DNA of 64,000 bases. Source: Streptomyces sp. SID13726. GTDB lineage: Bacteria > Actinomycetota > Actinomycetes > Streptomycetales > Streptomycetaceae. This document shows, piece after piece, positions 52,801 through 59,883 of the stretch. How positions within the stretch are numbered: the stretch's first letter is position 1; every line of letters starts with the position of its first letter. The stretch spans positions 124,001-188,000 of the forward strand of contig NZ_JAAGLY010000006.1 in NCBI RefSeq assembly GCF_010548375.1. Reading direction: 5' to 3'. The notes under the pieces are model-generated. The model searched no databases. It had not been told where the DNA came from and worked only from the letters and a program-made list of their open reading frames with translations. Position numbers and translations under genes: made by a program.

Positions 52801-54148
52801 CCCCCTTCACCTCGCGGTTGGCGGTCCGCCGGTAGCGGCGGTAGATCGAGTCGACGAGTTCGGCTGCCTCCTCCTGGGCCAGGGGGCCGACCTCCAGTCG
52901 CCGGGCGCCGGTACGGCGGACCACCGCGTCGACGTCGTCCCCGGGCGTGGCCGTGAAGATCAGCTTCGCTCCTCGGGGCCAGATCCGCGGCAGCCAGGTC
53001 ATCCTGCGGGCGCGCACCGCGGCCTCGAGCTCGTCCACCGCGTCCACGACGAGCAGGACCGGCCGCTCCGCGGCGATCTGTGTGAGCGCGCGGGCGAAGG
53101 CGTGCTCCAGATCGGCTCCGCCGAGGCCGTCGACGGATACCGTCGCCGCGTCTCCTTGAAGCTCCGTGAGCCACCGCCGCAGCATGGTGTCCACGGATCC
53201 GGCGACGCCGCTGATGCCCGCGGCGTGATCGAGCACCCGCAGATCGCCGGTGGCCCGCAGCCGTCGTACGAGTTCCGCGACCACGCTGCTCTTGCCGGAT
53301 CCCGGAGGACCGGACACCGCACAGACCCCGGCCGCCGCCTGTCGTGTCGTGGCGAACCCGGACAGCTCGCGCAGCAGCGCCTCACGGCCGACGAAGTCCG
53401 CCGCACGGTCGTGCAGGAACTCGTCGAGCACCGCCCGTTCCCGGGTCTGCCAGCCGACGGCCGTGACTCGGGAGCGTGTTGTGGCCGCGTCGAGGTCTCG
53501 CCACAGGTCCTCCGCCACCATGGCCCGGAAGTCGCCGAGCCCCGTCACACGGCCCTGCTTCGGGTCCCAGGTCGCCCGGTACTCCCTGCACCGGGCCGGG
53601 CCCAGCCGCTCCAGCAGCTCTTCCTTCAGTGTGCGAAGCCGCTCCGCGTCTGCTCCGGAGTCCGTGAACCGCGCCCTGACGTCGTCCGGCGCACCGCTGA
53701 GGTCCAGGGTCCGGAGGTAGACGCGGGCACCGGCGAAGTCCCGGCTGTCCTGTTCCTGGAACACACCGAAGCGCAGTTCCAGGTCCGTCATGCTGCGGCC
53801 GGCCGTCGCCCCCGCGAAGCCCGCTTCCTCCGCCGCCATCCTGGCCAGTTGGTCCGGCACCCGCCAGCCATAGCGGTCCCCGATCAGCCCCAGCACGAAA
53901 GGCCTGCTGCGGGCCACCTCCTGGAGGCAGACCTGCACGACCAGCCGTGACTTGGCCGCCTCGTCGGCGTGCACGGTGGTGTCGACACCCAGCCGCAGAT
54001 CGACCGGCTCGAAGTCGAACCACCGCTCACCCAGACGCTCGGCCAGTTCGGGAAACACGATGCCGGCGAGCAGATCCCGCTCGGCGTGAAAGTCCTCGAA
54101 CGTGCTGGAAACGAACAGAGCCCGCGTCTGCCTGCTGAACTGCCGCAC
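49868..54148 (-). CDS. DUF4062-NACHT/STAND-type NTPase with TPR repeats
   Basis: This is a 1426-residue multidomain signalling ATPase. Residues 8-100 form a DUF4062 domain (ALFVSSTFEDFHAERDLL, VLGLIGDRYGWRVP), a fold also found at the N-terminus of eukaryotic NACHT proteins such as TEP1-like proteins. The P-loop is GPPGSGKSS (280-288), Walker B is PVLLVVDAVDEL (363-374) and a sensor-like strand is KLIFTATPGDD (395-405). A winged-helix-like region follows, and from about 780 to the end there are many degenerate TPR repeats. No signal peptide or membrane helix is evident. The GTG start follows CAGGGGGTAAGC. The architecture is that of STAND sensors used in defence or signalling. The ligand and output are unknown. 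Confidence 0.88.
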   Translation of the reverse strand: MRQFSRQTRALFVSSTFEDFHAERDLLAGIVFPELAERLGERWFDFEPVDLRLGVDTTVHADEAAKSRLVVQVCLQEVARSRPFVLGLIGDRYGWRVPDQLARMAAEEAGFAGATAGRSMTDLELRFGVFQEQDSRDFAGARVYLRTLDLSGAPDDVRARFTDSGADAERLRTLKEELLERLGPARCREYRATWDPKQGRVTGLGDFRAMVAEDLWRDLDAATTRSRVTAVGWQTRERAVLDEFLHDRAADFVGREALLRELSGFATTRQAAAGVCAVSGPPGSGKSSVVAELVRRLRATGDLRVLDHAAGISGVAGSVDTMLRRWLTELQGDAATVSVDGLGGADLEHAFARALTQIAAERPVLLVVDAVDELEAAVRARRMTWLPRIWPRGAKLIFTATPGDDVDAVVRRTGARRLEVGPLAQEEAAELVDSIYRRYRRTANREVKGAILAKRTAEDGPAHGSPLWLELVCQEMNLLNAEDFARSSTYPGRPDERLTAMQIAVVDELPATPHDMYLRMMRRAETVADMAVGERTEAEAPSGSVWLRGLVRMLALGRQGWRESDLRAVLGDLTGVGWNDLLFSSVRRVFRGHLVQRGSAGQWDFSHSQFRVAARQAYPLPPPERRDLHRRIAAHLTDIRPDDVHRQRELMHHLVGADDRQAAARTYARVEPESGEARAATESLAARYHAGPDGGAWLTSLLAQDGLGIGERLQLGHMMLRPLDERLTSDGVGTDERRRLLETIRDATAAEVESASDPLSKRLAERQHAVVLLRLADLAMDTGDRAAATTAYQRVVDIYHRAARGADALPFADIDLAVALERLGSLALLEGQPSTAKQHFTEGTRICERLIAEGYPDLGTVCSLYCTPLESLAQLSLQEGDPATAEAHYRRMAALEIHLTDSPFLTEFLIRTHVNFARLAESTDRLPEAAREYTQAEDIARRAAEDAPENVEPTMRWLHIQSSLGEVEYDRRRLPQAVHWHTRALEGYERIAALLPDDVPVQQNLAAALARYGDVLLSGQAPEAAREPFLRSLGIRTRISALLPQDVRAQRDLGLAYERIAALPDVPPEEAIGHLRRAVDVYRRLKDTRPDGEEEPRTLAIALFALGGLLLRIAPLEGTEVLGEAHSLLSDLRARGVTLNPEGKRVLAALDPRFGGSGRWTHTLRPDDSEAYAEANLQGFLGQQALNRGDFAAAEEAYGRAEELARSIDHPPSVARAMGSLGQVALARRDMAGAERLLRSAVEYARDHGLTDEESVTLSLLADLYTATGESERALRTTLDRIQLARNTGNVPRLANALGTAAEHHIAEGRFDLALPLLREAVEVFGQYRMHDGLANAYFYLGWALHELGDAEDAADAYLQHIALSPVPELAPLVNVGFLLAHVGRWGEAIEPATRALARLETEGTGPVDELRALIAECLRRRDAGE

Positions 54149-54258
54149 GCTTACCCCCTGTTGTACAGCGCTCCCCCGGACAGCACGTCCAGCGTAGCCG
54201 TCCGGTATGTCCGTACCGCCGTGCTTCCAGCGATTGAGGGGAGGGGTTCAACCACTTC

Positions 54259-54525
54259 TCAACCCCGAGTCGCTCTGCCGTCCTTGCCGAATACCCAGAC
54301 CAACAGAGCGACCGGAGCGAACAACAGGGCGAGAGCGAGTCCGGCCACCACGACAGTCGTGCGTTCGGATCTGCTGAAGCCAGGTGTCCCGAAGCGGCCG
54401 AGGAACCACAGTACGACCACCGCCAACAGCAAGGTCTGGATCACCGAGACCAGAAAGCGGAACATCACCGCCATGAACCGTAGAGATCGGGTCTCGCGGG
54501 CCACCTGCGACACCCGGACGGACAC
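54259..54525 (-). CDS. Small membrane protein with two helices
   Basis: This protein of about 88 residues has two hydrophobic segments, FLVSVIQTLLLAVVVLWFL and VVVAGLALALLFAPVALLVW, joined by a short polar loop. Its C-terminus is charged. I do not recognise a family. The GTG at 54525 starts 17 bases after the stop of the transferase-like gene. An ATG at 54474 would remove 17 residues. It sits between two genes of the signalling island on the same strand, about 110 bases before the DUF4062-NACHT gene. Confidence 0.65.
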   Translation of the reverse strand: MSVRVSQVARETRSLRFMAVMFRFLVSVIQTLLLAVVVLWFLGRFGTPGFSRSERTTVVVAGLALALLFAPVALLVWVFGKDGRATRG

Positions 54526-54542
54526 ATCACACCCCGGAGCAG

Positions 54543-56276
54543 TCAGAACCGGCTGAAGGCCTCCGCACCGCTCCGGTCGTCGGCGGGCCTGGTGAAAGTC
54601 ACTCGGACAGTGCGCCGACCGGTGCGGACCACCAGGCCGTTGGCCAACTCCGCACCGCTCCTGCTGTGCATCAGCCACAGGTTGAGCGCCGCGCCGAGCA
54701 GCAAAGGGTCGAGATCCGGTTGGCGCGCACCCCATGGACGTAGCGAACGAGCCTCGAACAAGGTGCCCCGGAGCCAGACGACGGAGGACGCCTGGTCGAT
54801 GCGCGCGACCAGTACAGCGGCGCCGGGCTTCCTCTGTGCCTCGCGCAGACACCACTCGGGTGGGTCCGGCATCGCGGCGGGAACGGTGCGAGCAACGACG
54901 TCAGCGCTCTGTGCCCACTGTGTGTGCGACGACTCGGTGGCGACCGCGTAGAACCCGCGGTCCTGTTCATGGTGCCCCGCCACCATCGGCCAGCGGCGTA
55001 CCTCGACCGAGCCGTCGTCCGCGACGGTGCCGGTCACCTCGTACGCCGTGGGGGGCCGGCCACGCTCCGGCTCGGGGTCCGCGACCGGTCGCGGTTCGGG
55101 TGGCTGTCGTGGCGGACGTACCCCGCGGTGCTCCAGGAACGCGTACATCCGGTTCCGGGTCAGTTCCCCGGACTTGTCGACGTCCGCGAGCTGGCTGTCG
55201 ATGACGGGGTGGAGGGCGCGTGGTTCGTGTTCCCTTTCGGCCCGCAGCAGTTGCTCGTACAGATCGCCCTTCGGATCGAGCGCGGGCGCGGTCCGTCCGA
55301 AGGCCGCGGCGGGCGAGACGGGGTCGAGCTCCTCGATGCCGGTCGTGGCAAGGAGCGTGAGACGGTCGGCCGCGGCGGAGTAGAAGGTGGTGCTGCCGTG
55401 GTCGCCGATGACCCAGTCGCTCGCCACGACGGCCGCACGCCATCCCTCCTGGGGCGGAATCACCATCAGGCCCGCGTCCATCGGTCCCCGCAGCCGCTCC
55501 CGCACGGTGGCCCACGAGTGCCTGGCCCAGACGTTGGGGTGGAACACGGCGGCGACGGCGAACTCGTCGGCCGGGAGCGCGGTGACCAGGTCCAGGGGCA
55601 GGTGGGGATGCCGCCCGAGCAGTGAGTGTTCGCTCCAGGTCGAGTGGATCACGACCAGTCGGCGCCCGTCGGAGACGCCGAGTCGTGTGCGGTACCAGTC
55701 CCGCTGGCCCTCGCTCTCCTTGAGCTGCTGGAAGCACCAGTCGCCGATCACGTGTGCGCGCGGCGCGGCTTCGGGGCAGGTCTGGAAGAGCCTGGCGAGC
55801 TGGTCGCGGTGGGAGAGACCGATGGCGGCGGGCACCACCTTTCCGCGGTGCACCAGCTCCTTGCGTGAAAGCCCCGCCGGCGACGTCGCGTTCCCGGTCG
55901 ACTCGCTCACCAGGCGGTTGTAGCCGGCGCCGTGCGGCATCACCATCAGCGGAGCGTCCAGGCGGCGCATCGAAGGATGGACGGCGCAGGCCACGGCCAG
56001 GTGGAAGGAGCGCCGGGTTGCCTCCTTCCAGGTCAGCAGGTTCTGTCCGACCACGGAGGCCAGGTACTCGTGCAGGCCGTCGGCGAAGGCCGAGCCCGGA
56101 TTGACCGTGTAGTACTTGGCGATGCCGTCCTCAGGGCGCAGCAGGTCCATGACGTCGAGCACCCGGGTCGCAGAGGTGAGGGTGCGAGCGACGCCCAGGA
56201 CCTCCGCCTTGGGCTCCGGCCACGTGTTCCAGCGGGACCGGCCGCGTGGCAGGCGTGAGCGACGCATGAGGTGCAA
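54543..56276 (-). CDS. Glycosyl/glycerophosphotransferase-like (GT-B-type) protein of unknown function
   Basis: This protein of about 577 residues has no signal peptide. Sequences suggesting a TagB/TagF-like or GT-B fold are VMPHGAGYNRL near residue 112, LGVSDGRRLVVIHSTWSEHS near 205, AAVFHPNVWARHSW near 245 and VVASDWVIGDHGSTTFYSAA near 290. The last resembles the nucleotide-phosphate loop of CDP-glycerol glycerophosphotransferases. The last 180 residues form a separate domain I do not recognise. The TTG at 56276 has GGAGAG five bases upstream. An ATG at 56267 is an alternative. It lies 93 bases downstream of the NB-ARC gene and on the same strand. Enzyme activity is inference only. Confidence 0.6.
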   Translation of the reverse strand: MHLMRRSRLPRGRSRWNTWPEPKAEVLGVARTLTSATRVLDVMDLLRPEDGIAKYYTVNPGSAFADGLHEYLASVVGQNLLTWKEATRRSFHLAVACAVHPSMRRLDAPLMVMPHGAGYNRLVSESTGNATSPAGLSRKELVHRGKVVPAAIGLSHRDQLARLFQTCPEAAPRAHVIGDWCFQQLKESEGQRDWYRTRLGVSDGRRLVVIHSTWSEHSLLGRHPHLPLDLVTALPADEFAVAAVFHPNVWARHSWATVRERLRGPMDAGLMVIPPQEGWRAAVVASDWVIGDHGSTTFYSAAADRLTLLATTGIEELDPVSPAAAFGRTAPALDPKGDLYEQLLRAEREHEPRALHPVIDSQLADVDKSGELTRNRMYAFLEHRGVRPPRQPPEPRPVADPEPERGRPPTAYEVTGTVADDGSVEVRRWPMVAGHHEQDRGFYAVATESSHTQWAQSADVVARTVPAAMPDPPEWCLREAQRKPGAAVLVARIDQASSVVWLRGTLFEARSLRPWGARQPDLDPLLLGAALNLWLMHSRSGAELANGLVVRTGRRTVRVTFTRPADDRSGAEAFSRF

Positions 56277-56369
56277 CGGGCTCTCCGGGGCATCAGGGAA
56301 GGAAACAGTGGAAGGCGGGTCCAGTCGATCACTCGGGCCGATTCAAGCGCCTCTGCGTGCCGGTTCGGC

Positions 56370-58487
56370 TCAGTCGTCCCCGGATTGCACTCCCGCGCTC
56401 CGGTGCAGTTCGCGCAGCTTCGCGTCGCATGCCGCGCGCAGTTCCGTGTCGCTCGTGCTCGCCGCCAGCTCGGAGAGGATCCCCAGCGCGCGGTCGAGTC
56501 TGGCGTACTGCCCGCGTTCGTTCGCCTGTTCCGCCGCGCGGATCGCCACTTCACTCGCGGCCTGCGGCCTGTCCAGCAGGCGCAGAGCCTGCGCTCGGAC
56601 GATGTCGATGCGCGGCAGCATCCCGTGATCACCCTCACCTGCCGCCGTCGCCCTGGCGTCACCGAGCACGTCGAGTGCCTCGTCCGGGCGCCCGGCGGCC
56701 AGCAGCGCCTGCCCGATGTTGTACGTCTGCACCACGACACCGTGTACGTCCCGGGCAGCCGAGTTGGCTTCCAGGACAGCCGAGTTGGCGTCCAGGGCCT
56801 CGGTGAAGAGCGTGTGGGCGTCGTCGTGAGCGCCCAGGGCCAGGGCGATGAGCCCTTGCGTCTCCCGGACCATGCCGCGCAGTCGCGCGTCGGTGATCTC
56901 GTCGAGCAGCTGCTCGGCCGGGTCCAACGCCTGCCGGGCCTCGCCGTACGCGCCCAACCCGTAGTGTGCTCGGGCGAGTTGATTGCGCATACGTACCTCG
57001 GCGTCCGCTCGCCCGCATCTCCCGGCCGCCTCGATGCCCAGTGCGTGCGCCTCGATGGAGTCGCCATGGTGTTTGCGTCCGTCGAAGAGCGCCCACAGCG
57101 ACTCGCACAGCTGCCAGACGATGTCGTCCCACCGTTCGTCAGCGGCGGTCCGGAGCAGGGCGAGCAGGTTGACCCGCTCCGCGTCGAGCCACTCCAGCGC
57201 TTCCGCCGAGTCGGTGAACAACCGCTCACCGGGCGAGAGTTCGTCCAGCGAGCGGGTCGGCGACGGCTGGAGCCGGAGACGCAGGGGGCCGAGCACGAGA
57301 ACGTCCGCGTGTGAGGCGGCGGCCAGGTAGAAGTCGGACACGGCCCGCAGCAGGGCCCGGCGGTCCGCTTCCGGGAGCCGCAACGCCGTCTGCCGGGCGT
57401 GCTCCCTGACGGCATCGTGCGGCCGGAAGCGGCGAGGCCGGGCGGGCGACGGGACGGAGACCATCAGATGGGCCGTGAGCAGCTTGCCCACCGCGTCCTC
57501 CACCGCCGGCACACCGGCCGCGGCCGCGAGACCTCCGGTGACCGTGGTGCCCGGCAGACATCCCAGGAGGCGGTACAACTCCTTGGCGTGGTCGGGCAGA
57601 ACGTCGTAGGCCATGTCGAGTACTGTCTTCACCGATGTGGTCCCGTCCTCACCAGGCGGTACGCCAGTGCCGCCGAGTACGTTCACCGCGTCGTCCAGGC
57701 TCAGGTGCGAGCGCTCCATCAGCCATACGCCGAGGGCATGCAGGGCCAGTGGCAGGCCGCTGCAGAGCCGCACCAACGTCTGGGCCGCGTCGTCCGCACC
57801 CGCCGCACGCCAGCGGCGCAGGAGTTCGACCCCGGCCCGCTCGTCGAGGGGGTCGACGGTGATGGGCACCGCCCCGTCCACGGCCAGAGCCGGCAGACCA
57901 GTACGGCTGGTGACGACGAGCAGACCTCTGGACGGTATGAAGGGTCGGACCTCCGCCGCCTGTCGGGCGTTGTCGACGACCACCAGGACGTCACCGCGTT
58001 CCGAGGTGTGGCTGCGGAACATACCGGCACGTTCACCCAGTCCGTTCGGGAGGAAATCCCGGTGCACACCCAAGGCGCGGAGGCAGCCGGCGAGAGCCCC
58101 CTCCACGTCCGCTCCGCCGTCGCGCCTCCCGCCGTCCAGATCGACATAGAGGTGACCGCCGGGATAGTCGGGCGCCAAGGCCCTGGCGACCCACTGCGCC
58201 ACCAGCTGCGTCTTGCCCACTCCCCCGAGCCCGGAGAGGACGACGACCCCCGGCTCGCGCGAGTCACGAAGGGCCTCGGCGACCGAGCGCAGACGCTCAA
58301 GCTCACTGCTCCGATTCACGAACGTCTTGACGGGCGCGGGCATCTGACGAGGCGTCATATCAGGTGCCGTGAGCGTCATGGACATGTTTTCCACTCGCCC
58401 CACCATTGCGACCGAGCCGTTGATCACCGCATTGCCGGAGATGGAGTTGTGCGTGGTCGTCGCCATCCCGGCCTGCCGCTCGTCCAC
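56370..58487 (-). CDS. NB-ARC/TPR NLR-like receptor with N-terminal amyloid-type signalling motif
   Basis: This STAND protein of about 705 residues carries, near residues 14-37, a Gly/Asn-rich motif NSISGNAVINGSVAMVGR. The NB-ARC domain has Walker A GLGGVGKT (about 86-93), Walker B VLVVVDNA (about 167-174), a sensor Arg in VVTSR, GLPLAL, and an MHD-like RPHDAVREHA. Degenerate TPR repeats follow, ending in LRELHRSAGV. The N-terminal motif resembles the C-terminal motif of the small protein encoded divergently at 58647. The arrangement suggests a receptor that assembles on ligand binding and templates the effector by amyloid-like stacking. GTG 58487 has AGAAGG seven bases upstream, and ATG 58466 is an alternative. 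Confidence 0.85.
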   Translation of the reverse strand: MDERQAGMATTTHNSISGNAVINGSVAMVGRVENMSMTLTAPDMTPRQMPAPVKTFVNRSSELERLRSVAEALRDSREPGVVVLSGLGGVGKTQLVAQWVARALAPDYPGGHLYVDLDGGRRDGGADVEGALAGCLRALGVHRDFLPNGLGERAGMFRSHTSERGDVLVVVDNARQAAEVRPFIPSRGLLVVTSRTGLPALAVDGAVPITVDPLDERAGVELLRRWRAAGADDAAQTLVRLCSGLPLALHALGVWLMERSHLSLDDAVNVLGGTGVPPGEDGTTSVKTVLDMAYDVLPDHAKELYRLLGCLPGTTVTGGLAAAAGVPAVEDAVGKLLTAHLMVSVPSPARPRRFRPHDAVREHARQTALRLPEADRRALLRAVSDFYLAAASHADVLVLGPLRLRLQPSPTRSLDELSPGERLFTDSAEALEWLDAERVNLLALLRTAADERWDDIVWQLCESLWALFDGRKHHGDSIEAHALGIEAAGRCGRADAEVRMRNQLARAHYGLGAYGEARQALDPAEQLLDEITDARLRGMVRETQGLIALALGAHDDAHTLFTEALDANSAVLEANSAARDVHGVVVQTYNIGQALLAAGRPDEALDVLGDARATAAGEGDHGMLPRIDIVRAQALRLLDRPQAASEVAIRAAEQANERGQYARLDRALGILSELAASTSDTELRAACDAKLRELHRSAGVQSGDD

Positions 58488-58646
58488 GTCGCCGCCTTCT
58501 GTTCGACCGTCATCCACAAGAAGCCTCAACGTACTACCTCGCGCGGCCGCCCCGAAGCCGCCCACTCGTGGCACGGACGATGGACCGCCGCATACGGTGG
58601 GCGGCAGGAACAGCAGGTCGAGGACGGGAAGAAACGAGGAGGCCCT

Positions 58647-59093
58647 ATGGAGGCGGAACTGGTGACGCTGATCGGGACCGGAGCGACGACGGTCGTCGGT
58701 CTCATGGTCACCGACGCGTGGGAGCAGGCGAAGCAGCGCGTGGCACGCCTCCTCGCCCGGGGCGGTGAGCCCGACGCCGTGGCCGGGGAGTTGGAGGAGT
58801 CGCGCGGCACCCTCGTCGCGGTGACCGGCACCGCCGACGAGGCGGACCTCACCTCGGACCTGACGGCGTCGATACGGCTCCGGCTGCGCCGCCTCCTGGA
58901 GCAGGACCCTGACGCGGTGGAGGAACTCCGTTCCCTGGTCGCCGAGTTCGCCACCGACCAGGCCGAAGCACGCAGCGTGGTGAACAACAGCATTACTGGC
59001 GGGACACAGCACGGTCCCGTCGTTCAGGGACACACCTTCACGAATCTCACCTTCCACACCACCCGTGACGCCGCTGGGGACGGGAACGGCTGA
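58647..59093 (+). CDS. Small putative membrane-active effector with C-terminal amyloid-type motif (Bell/BASS-like)
   Basis: This 148-residue protein is encoded head-to-head with the NB-ARC gene, 159 bases apart. The N-terminus LVTLIGTGATTVVGLMVTDA is a hydrophobic helix leading into amphipathic helices (WEQAKQRVARLLARGG, IRLRLRRLLEQD), as in Bell/HeLo-like death effector domains. The C-terminus (113-136) carries NNSITGGTQHGPVVQGHTF, a motif of the bacterial amyloid signalling type. It also resembles RHIM-like sequences around the V-Q-G core. The ATG has GAGGAGG five bases upstream. The likely role is membrane damage or cell-death signalling after templating by the NB-ARC partner. This is inferred from architecture. 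Confidence 0.75.
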   Translation: MEAELVTLIGTGATTVVGLMVTDAWEQAKQRVARLLARGGEPDAVAGELEESRGTLVAVTGTADEADLTSDLTASIRLRLRRLLEQDPDAVEELRSLVAEFATDQAEARSVVNNSITGGTQHGPVVQGHTFTNLTFHTTRDAAGDGNG

Positions 59094-59111
59094 GGCGACA
59101 CACGATCTGGC

Positions 59112-59534
59112 TCACCCCAGGAAACTCAAGCGCACATGGCGGTTGGCGTTGGAGACATTCGTGTCCACCAGGCACACCGACTGCCAAGTGCCCAGTTCCA
59201 GGCGTCCGTTCAGAACCGGGAGGGTCGCGTGGGGTGGGACGAGGGCCGGGAGGACGTGGTCGCGGCCGTGGCCGGGGGTGCCGTGGCGGTGCTGCCAGCG
59301 GTCGTCGGCGGGGAGGAGGGTGTGGAGGGCGGCCAGGAGGTCGTCGTCGCTGCCGGCGCCGGTCTCGATGATCGCGATGCCGGCCGTCGCGTGGGGGACG
59401 AAGACGTTCAGGAGGCCGTCGCGGCCCGCGGCGGCCTCACGCAGGAAGGCCTCGCAGTCGCCGGTGAGGTCGACGATCCGCTCCGACGAACCGGAGGTGA
59501 TGTTCAGGACTCGGGTGGTGAAAGCGTCTGACAT
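59112..59534 (-). CDS. YjbQ/UPF0047 family protein
   Basis: This 140-residue protein has all conserved YjbQ segments: VFVPHATAGIAIIETG, a DLLAALHTLLP stretch, WQHRHGTPGHGRDHVLPALV and GRLELGTWQSVCLVDTN. The family includes proteins with weak thiamine-phosphate synthase activity, and its main role is unclear. The ATG is at 59532-59534. It converges with the effector gene, with 18 bases between the stops. Confidence 0.92.
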   Translation of the reverse strand: MSDAFTTRVLNITSGSSERIVDLTGDCEAFLREAAAGRDGLLNVFVPHATAGIAIIETGAGSDDDLLAALHTLLPADDRWQHRHGTPGHGRDHVLPALVPPHATLPVLNGRLELGTWQSVCLVDTNVSNANRHVRLSFLG

Positions 59535-59656
59535 GACCCCATCCTCACCCCTCCGGCCGGGATCGCACGGCACCCACGGCTCGAACTGCGATACCGCAGG
59601 TCCACTCCGCGAGACGCCATTGACCGTGGCCATGCCAGCTGGCTAGCTTCGGCGGC

Positions 59657-59740
59657 ATGTTGCGTTCAGTCCTGCTCACCACGCGCGGTCACATCGACCT
59701 GCTGCGGGTGGCCTCCGCCGCGTGTCGCCGCGGCTGCTGA
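59657..59740 (+). CDS. 27-residue Cys-ended leader peptide upstream of the sulfonate ABC genes
   Basis: The peptide reads MLRSVLLTTRGHIDLLRV then ASAACRRGC and stop. The HIDLLRVA core followed by Cys near the end is the pattern of small actinobacterial leader peptides found in front of sulfur-assimilation and sulfonate-uptake operons. Two cysteines within the last five residues suggest ribosome stalling when Cys-tRNA is scarce. It lies 143 bases upstream of the permease gene, with a stem-loop between. Confidence 0.75.
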   Translation: MLRSVLLTTRGHIDLLRVASAACRRGC

Positions 59741-59830
59741 CGCCCTCTTCTCGTACTTCTCTCGCGCCTGCGCTCCGCCCCACCCGTACGTCCGCTCCGC
59801 ACTGATCCCCGATCCGTGACGCGTGGCTGA

Positions 59831-59864
59831 CGTGGCGGCGCCCGGCCGTGCCCGTACCGCCACG
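59831..59864 (+). promoter_or_regulatory. Stem-loop between leader peptide and permease; candidate attenuator
   Basis: CGTGGCGG (59831-59838) pairs with CCGCCACG (59857-59864), and a smaller GGC/GCC stem sits inside the 18-base loop. It ends 20 bases before the permease ATG. It could be an attenuator or could occlude the nearby GGAG ribosome site, depending on leader translation. Confidence 0.5.
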
Positions 59865-59883
59865 CCCCCTCCGTGGAGCTTCC

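Noticed and set aside
57399-59093. A 564-residue plus-strand frame ending in the small effector
   Set aside because: Everything before 58647 is antisense to the NB-ARC gene, and the ATG at 58647 has a strong ribosome site.
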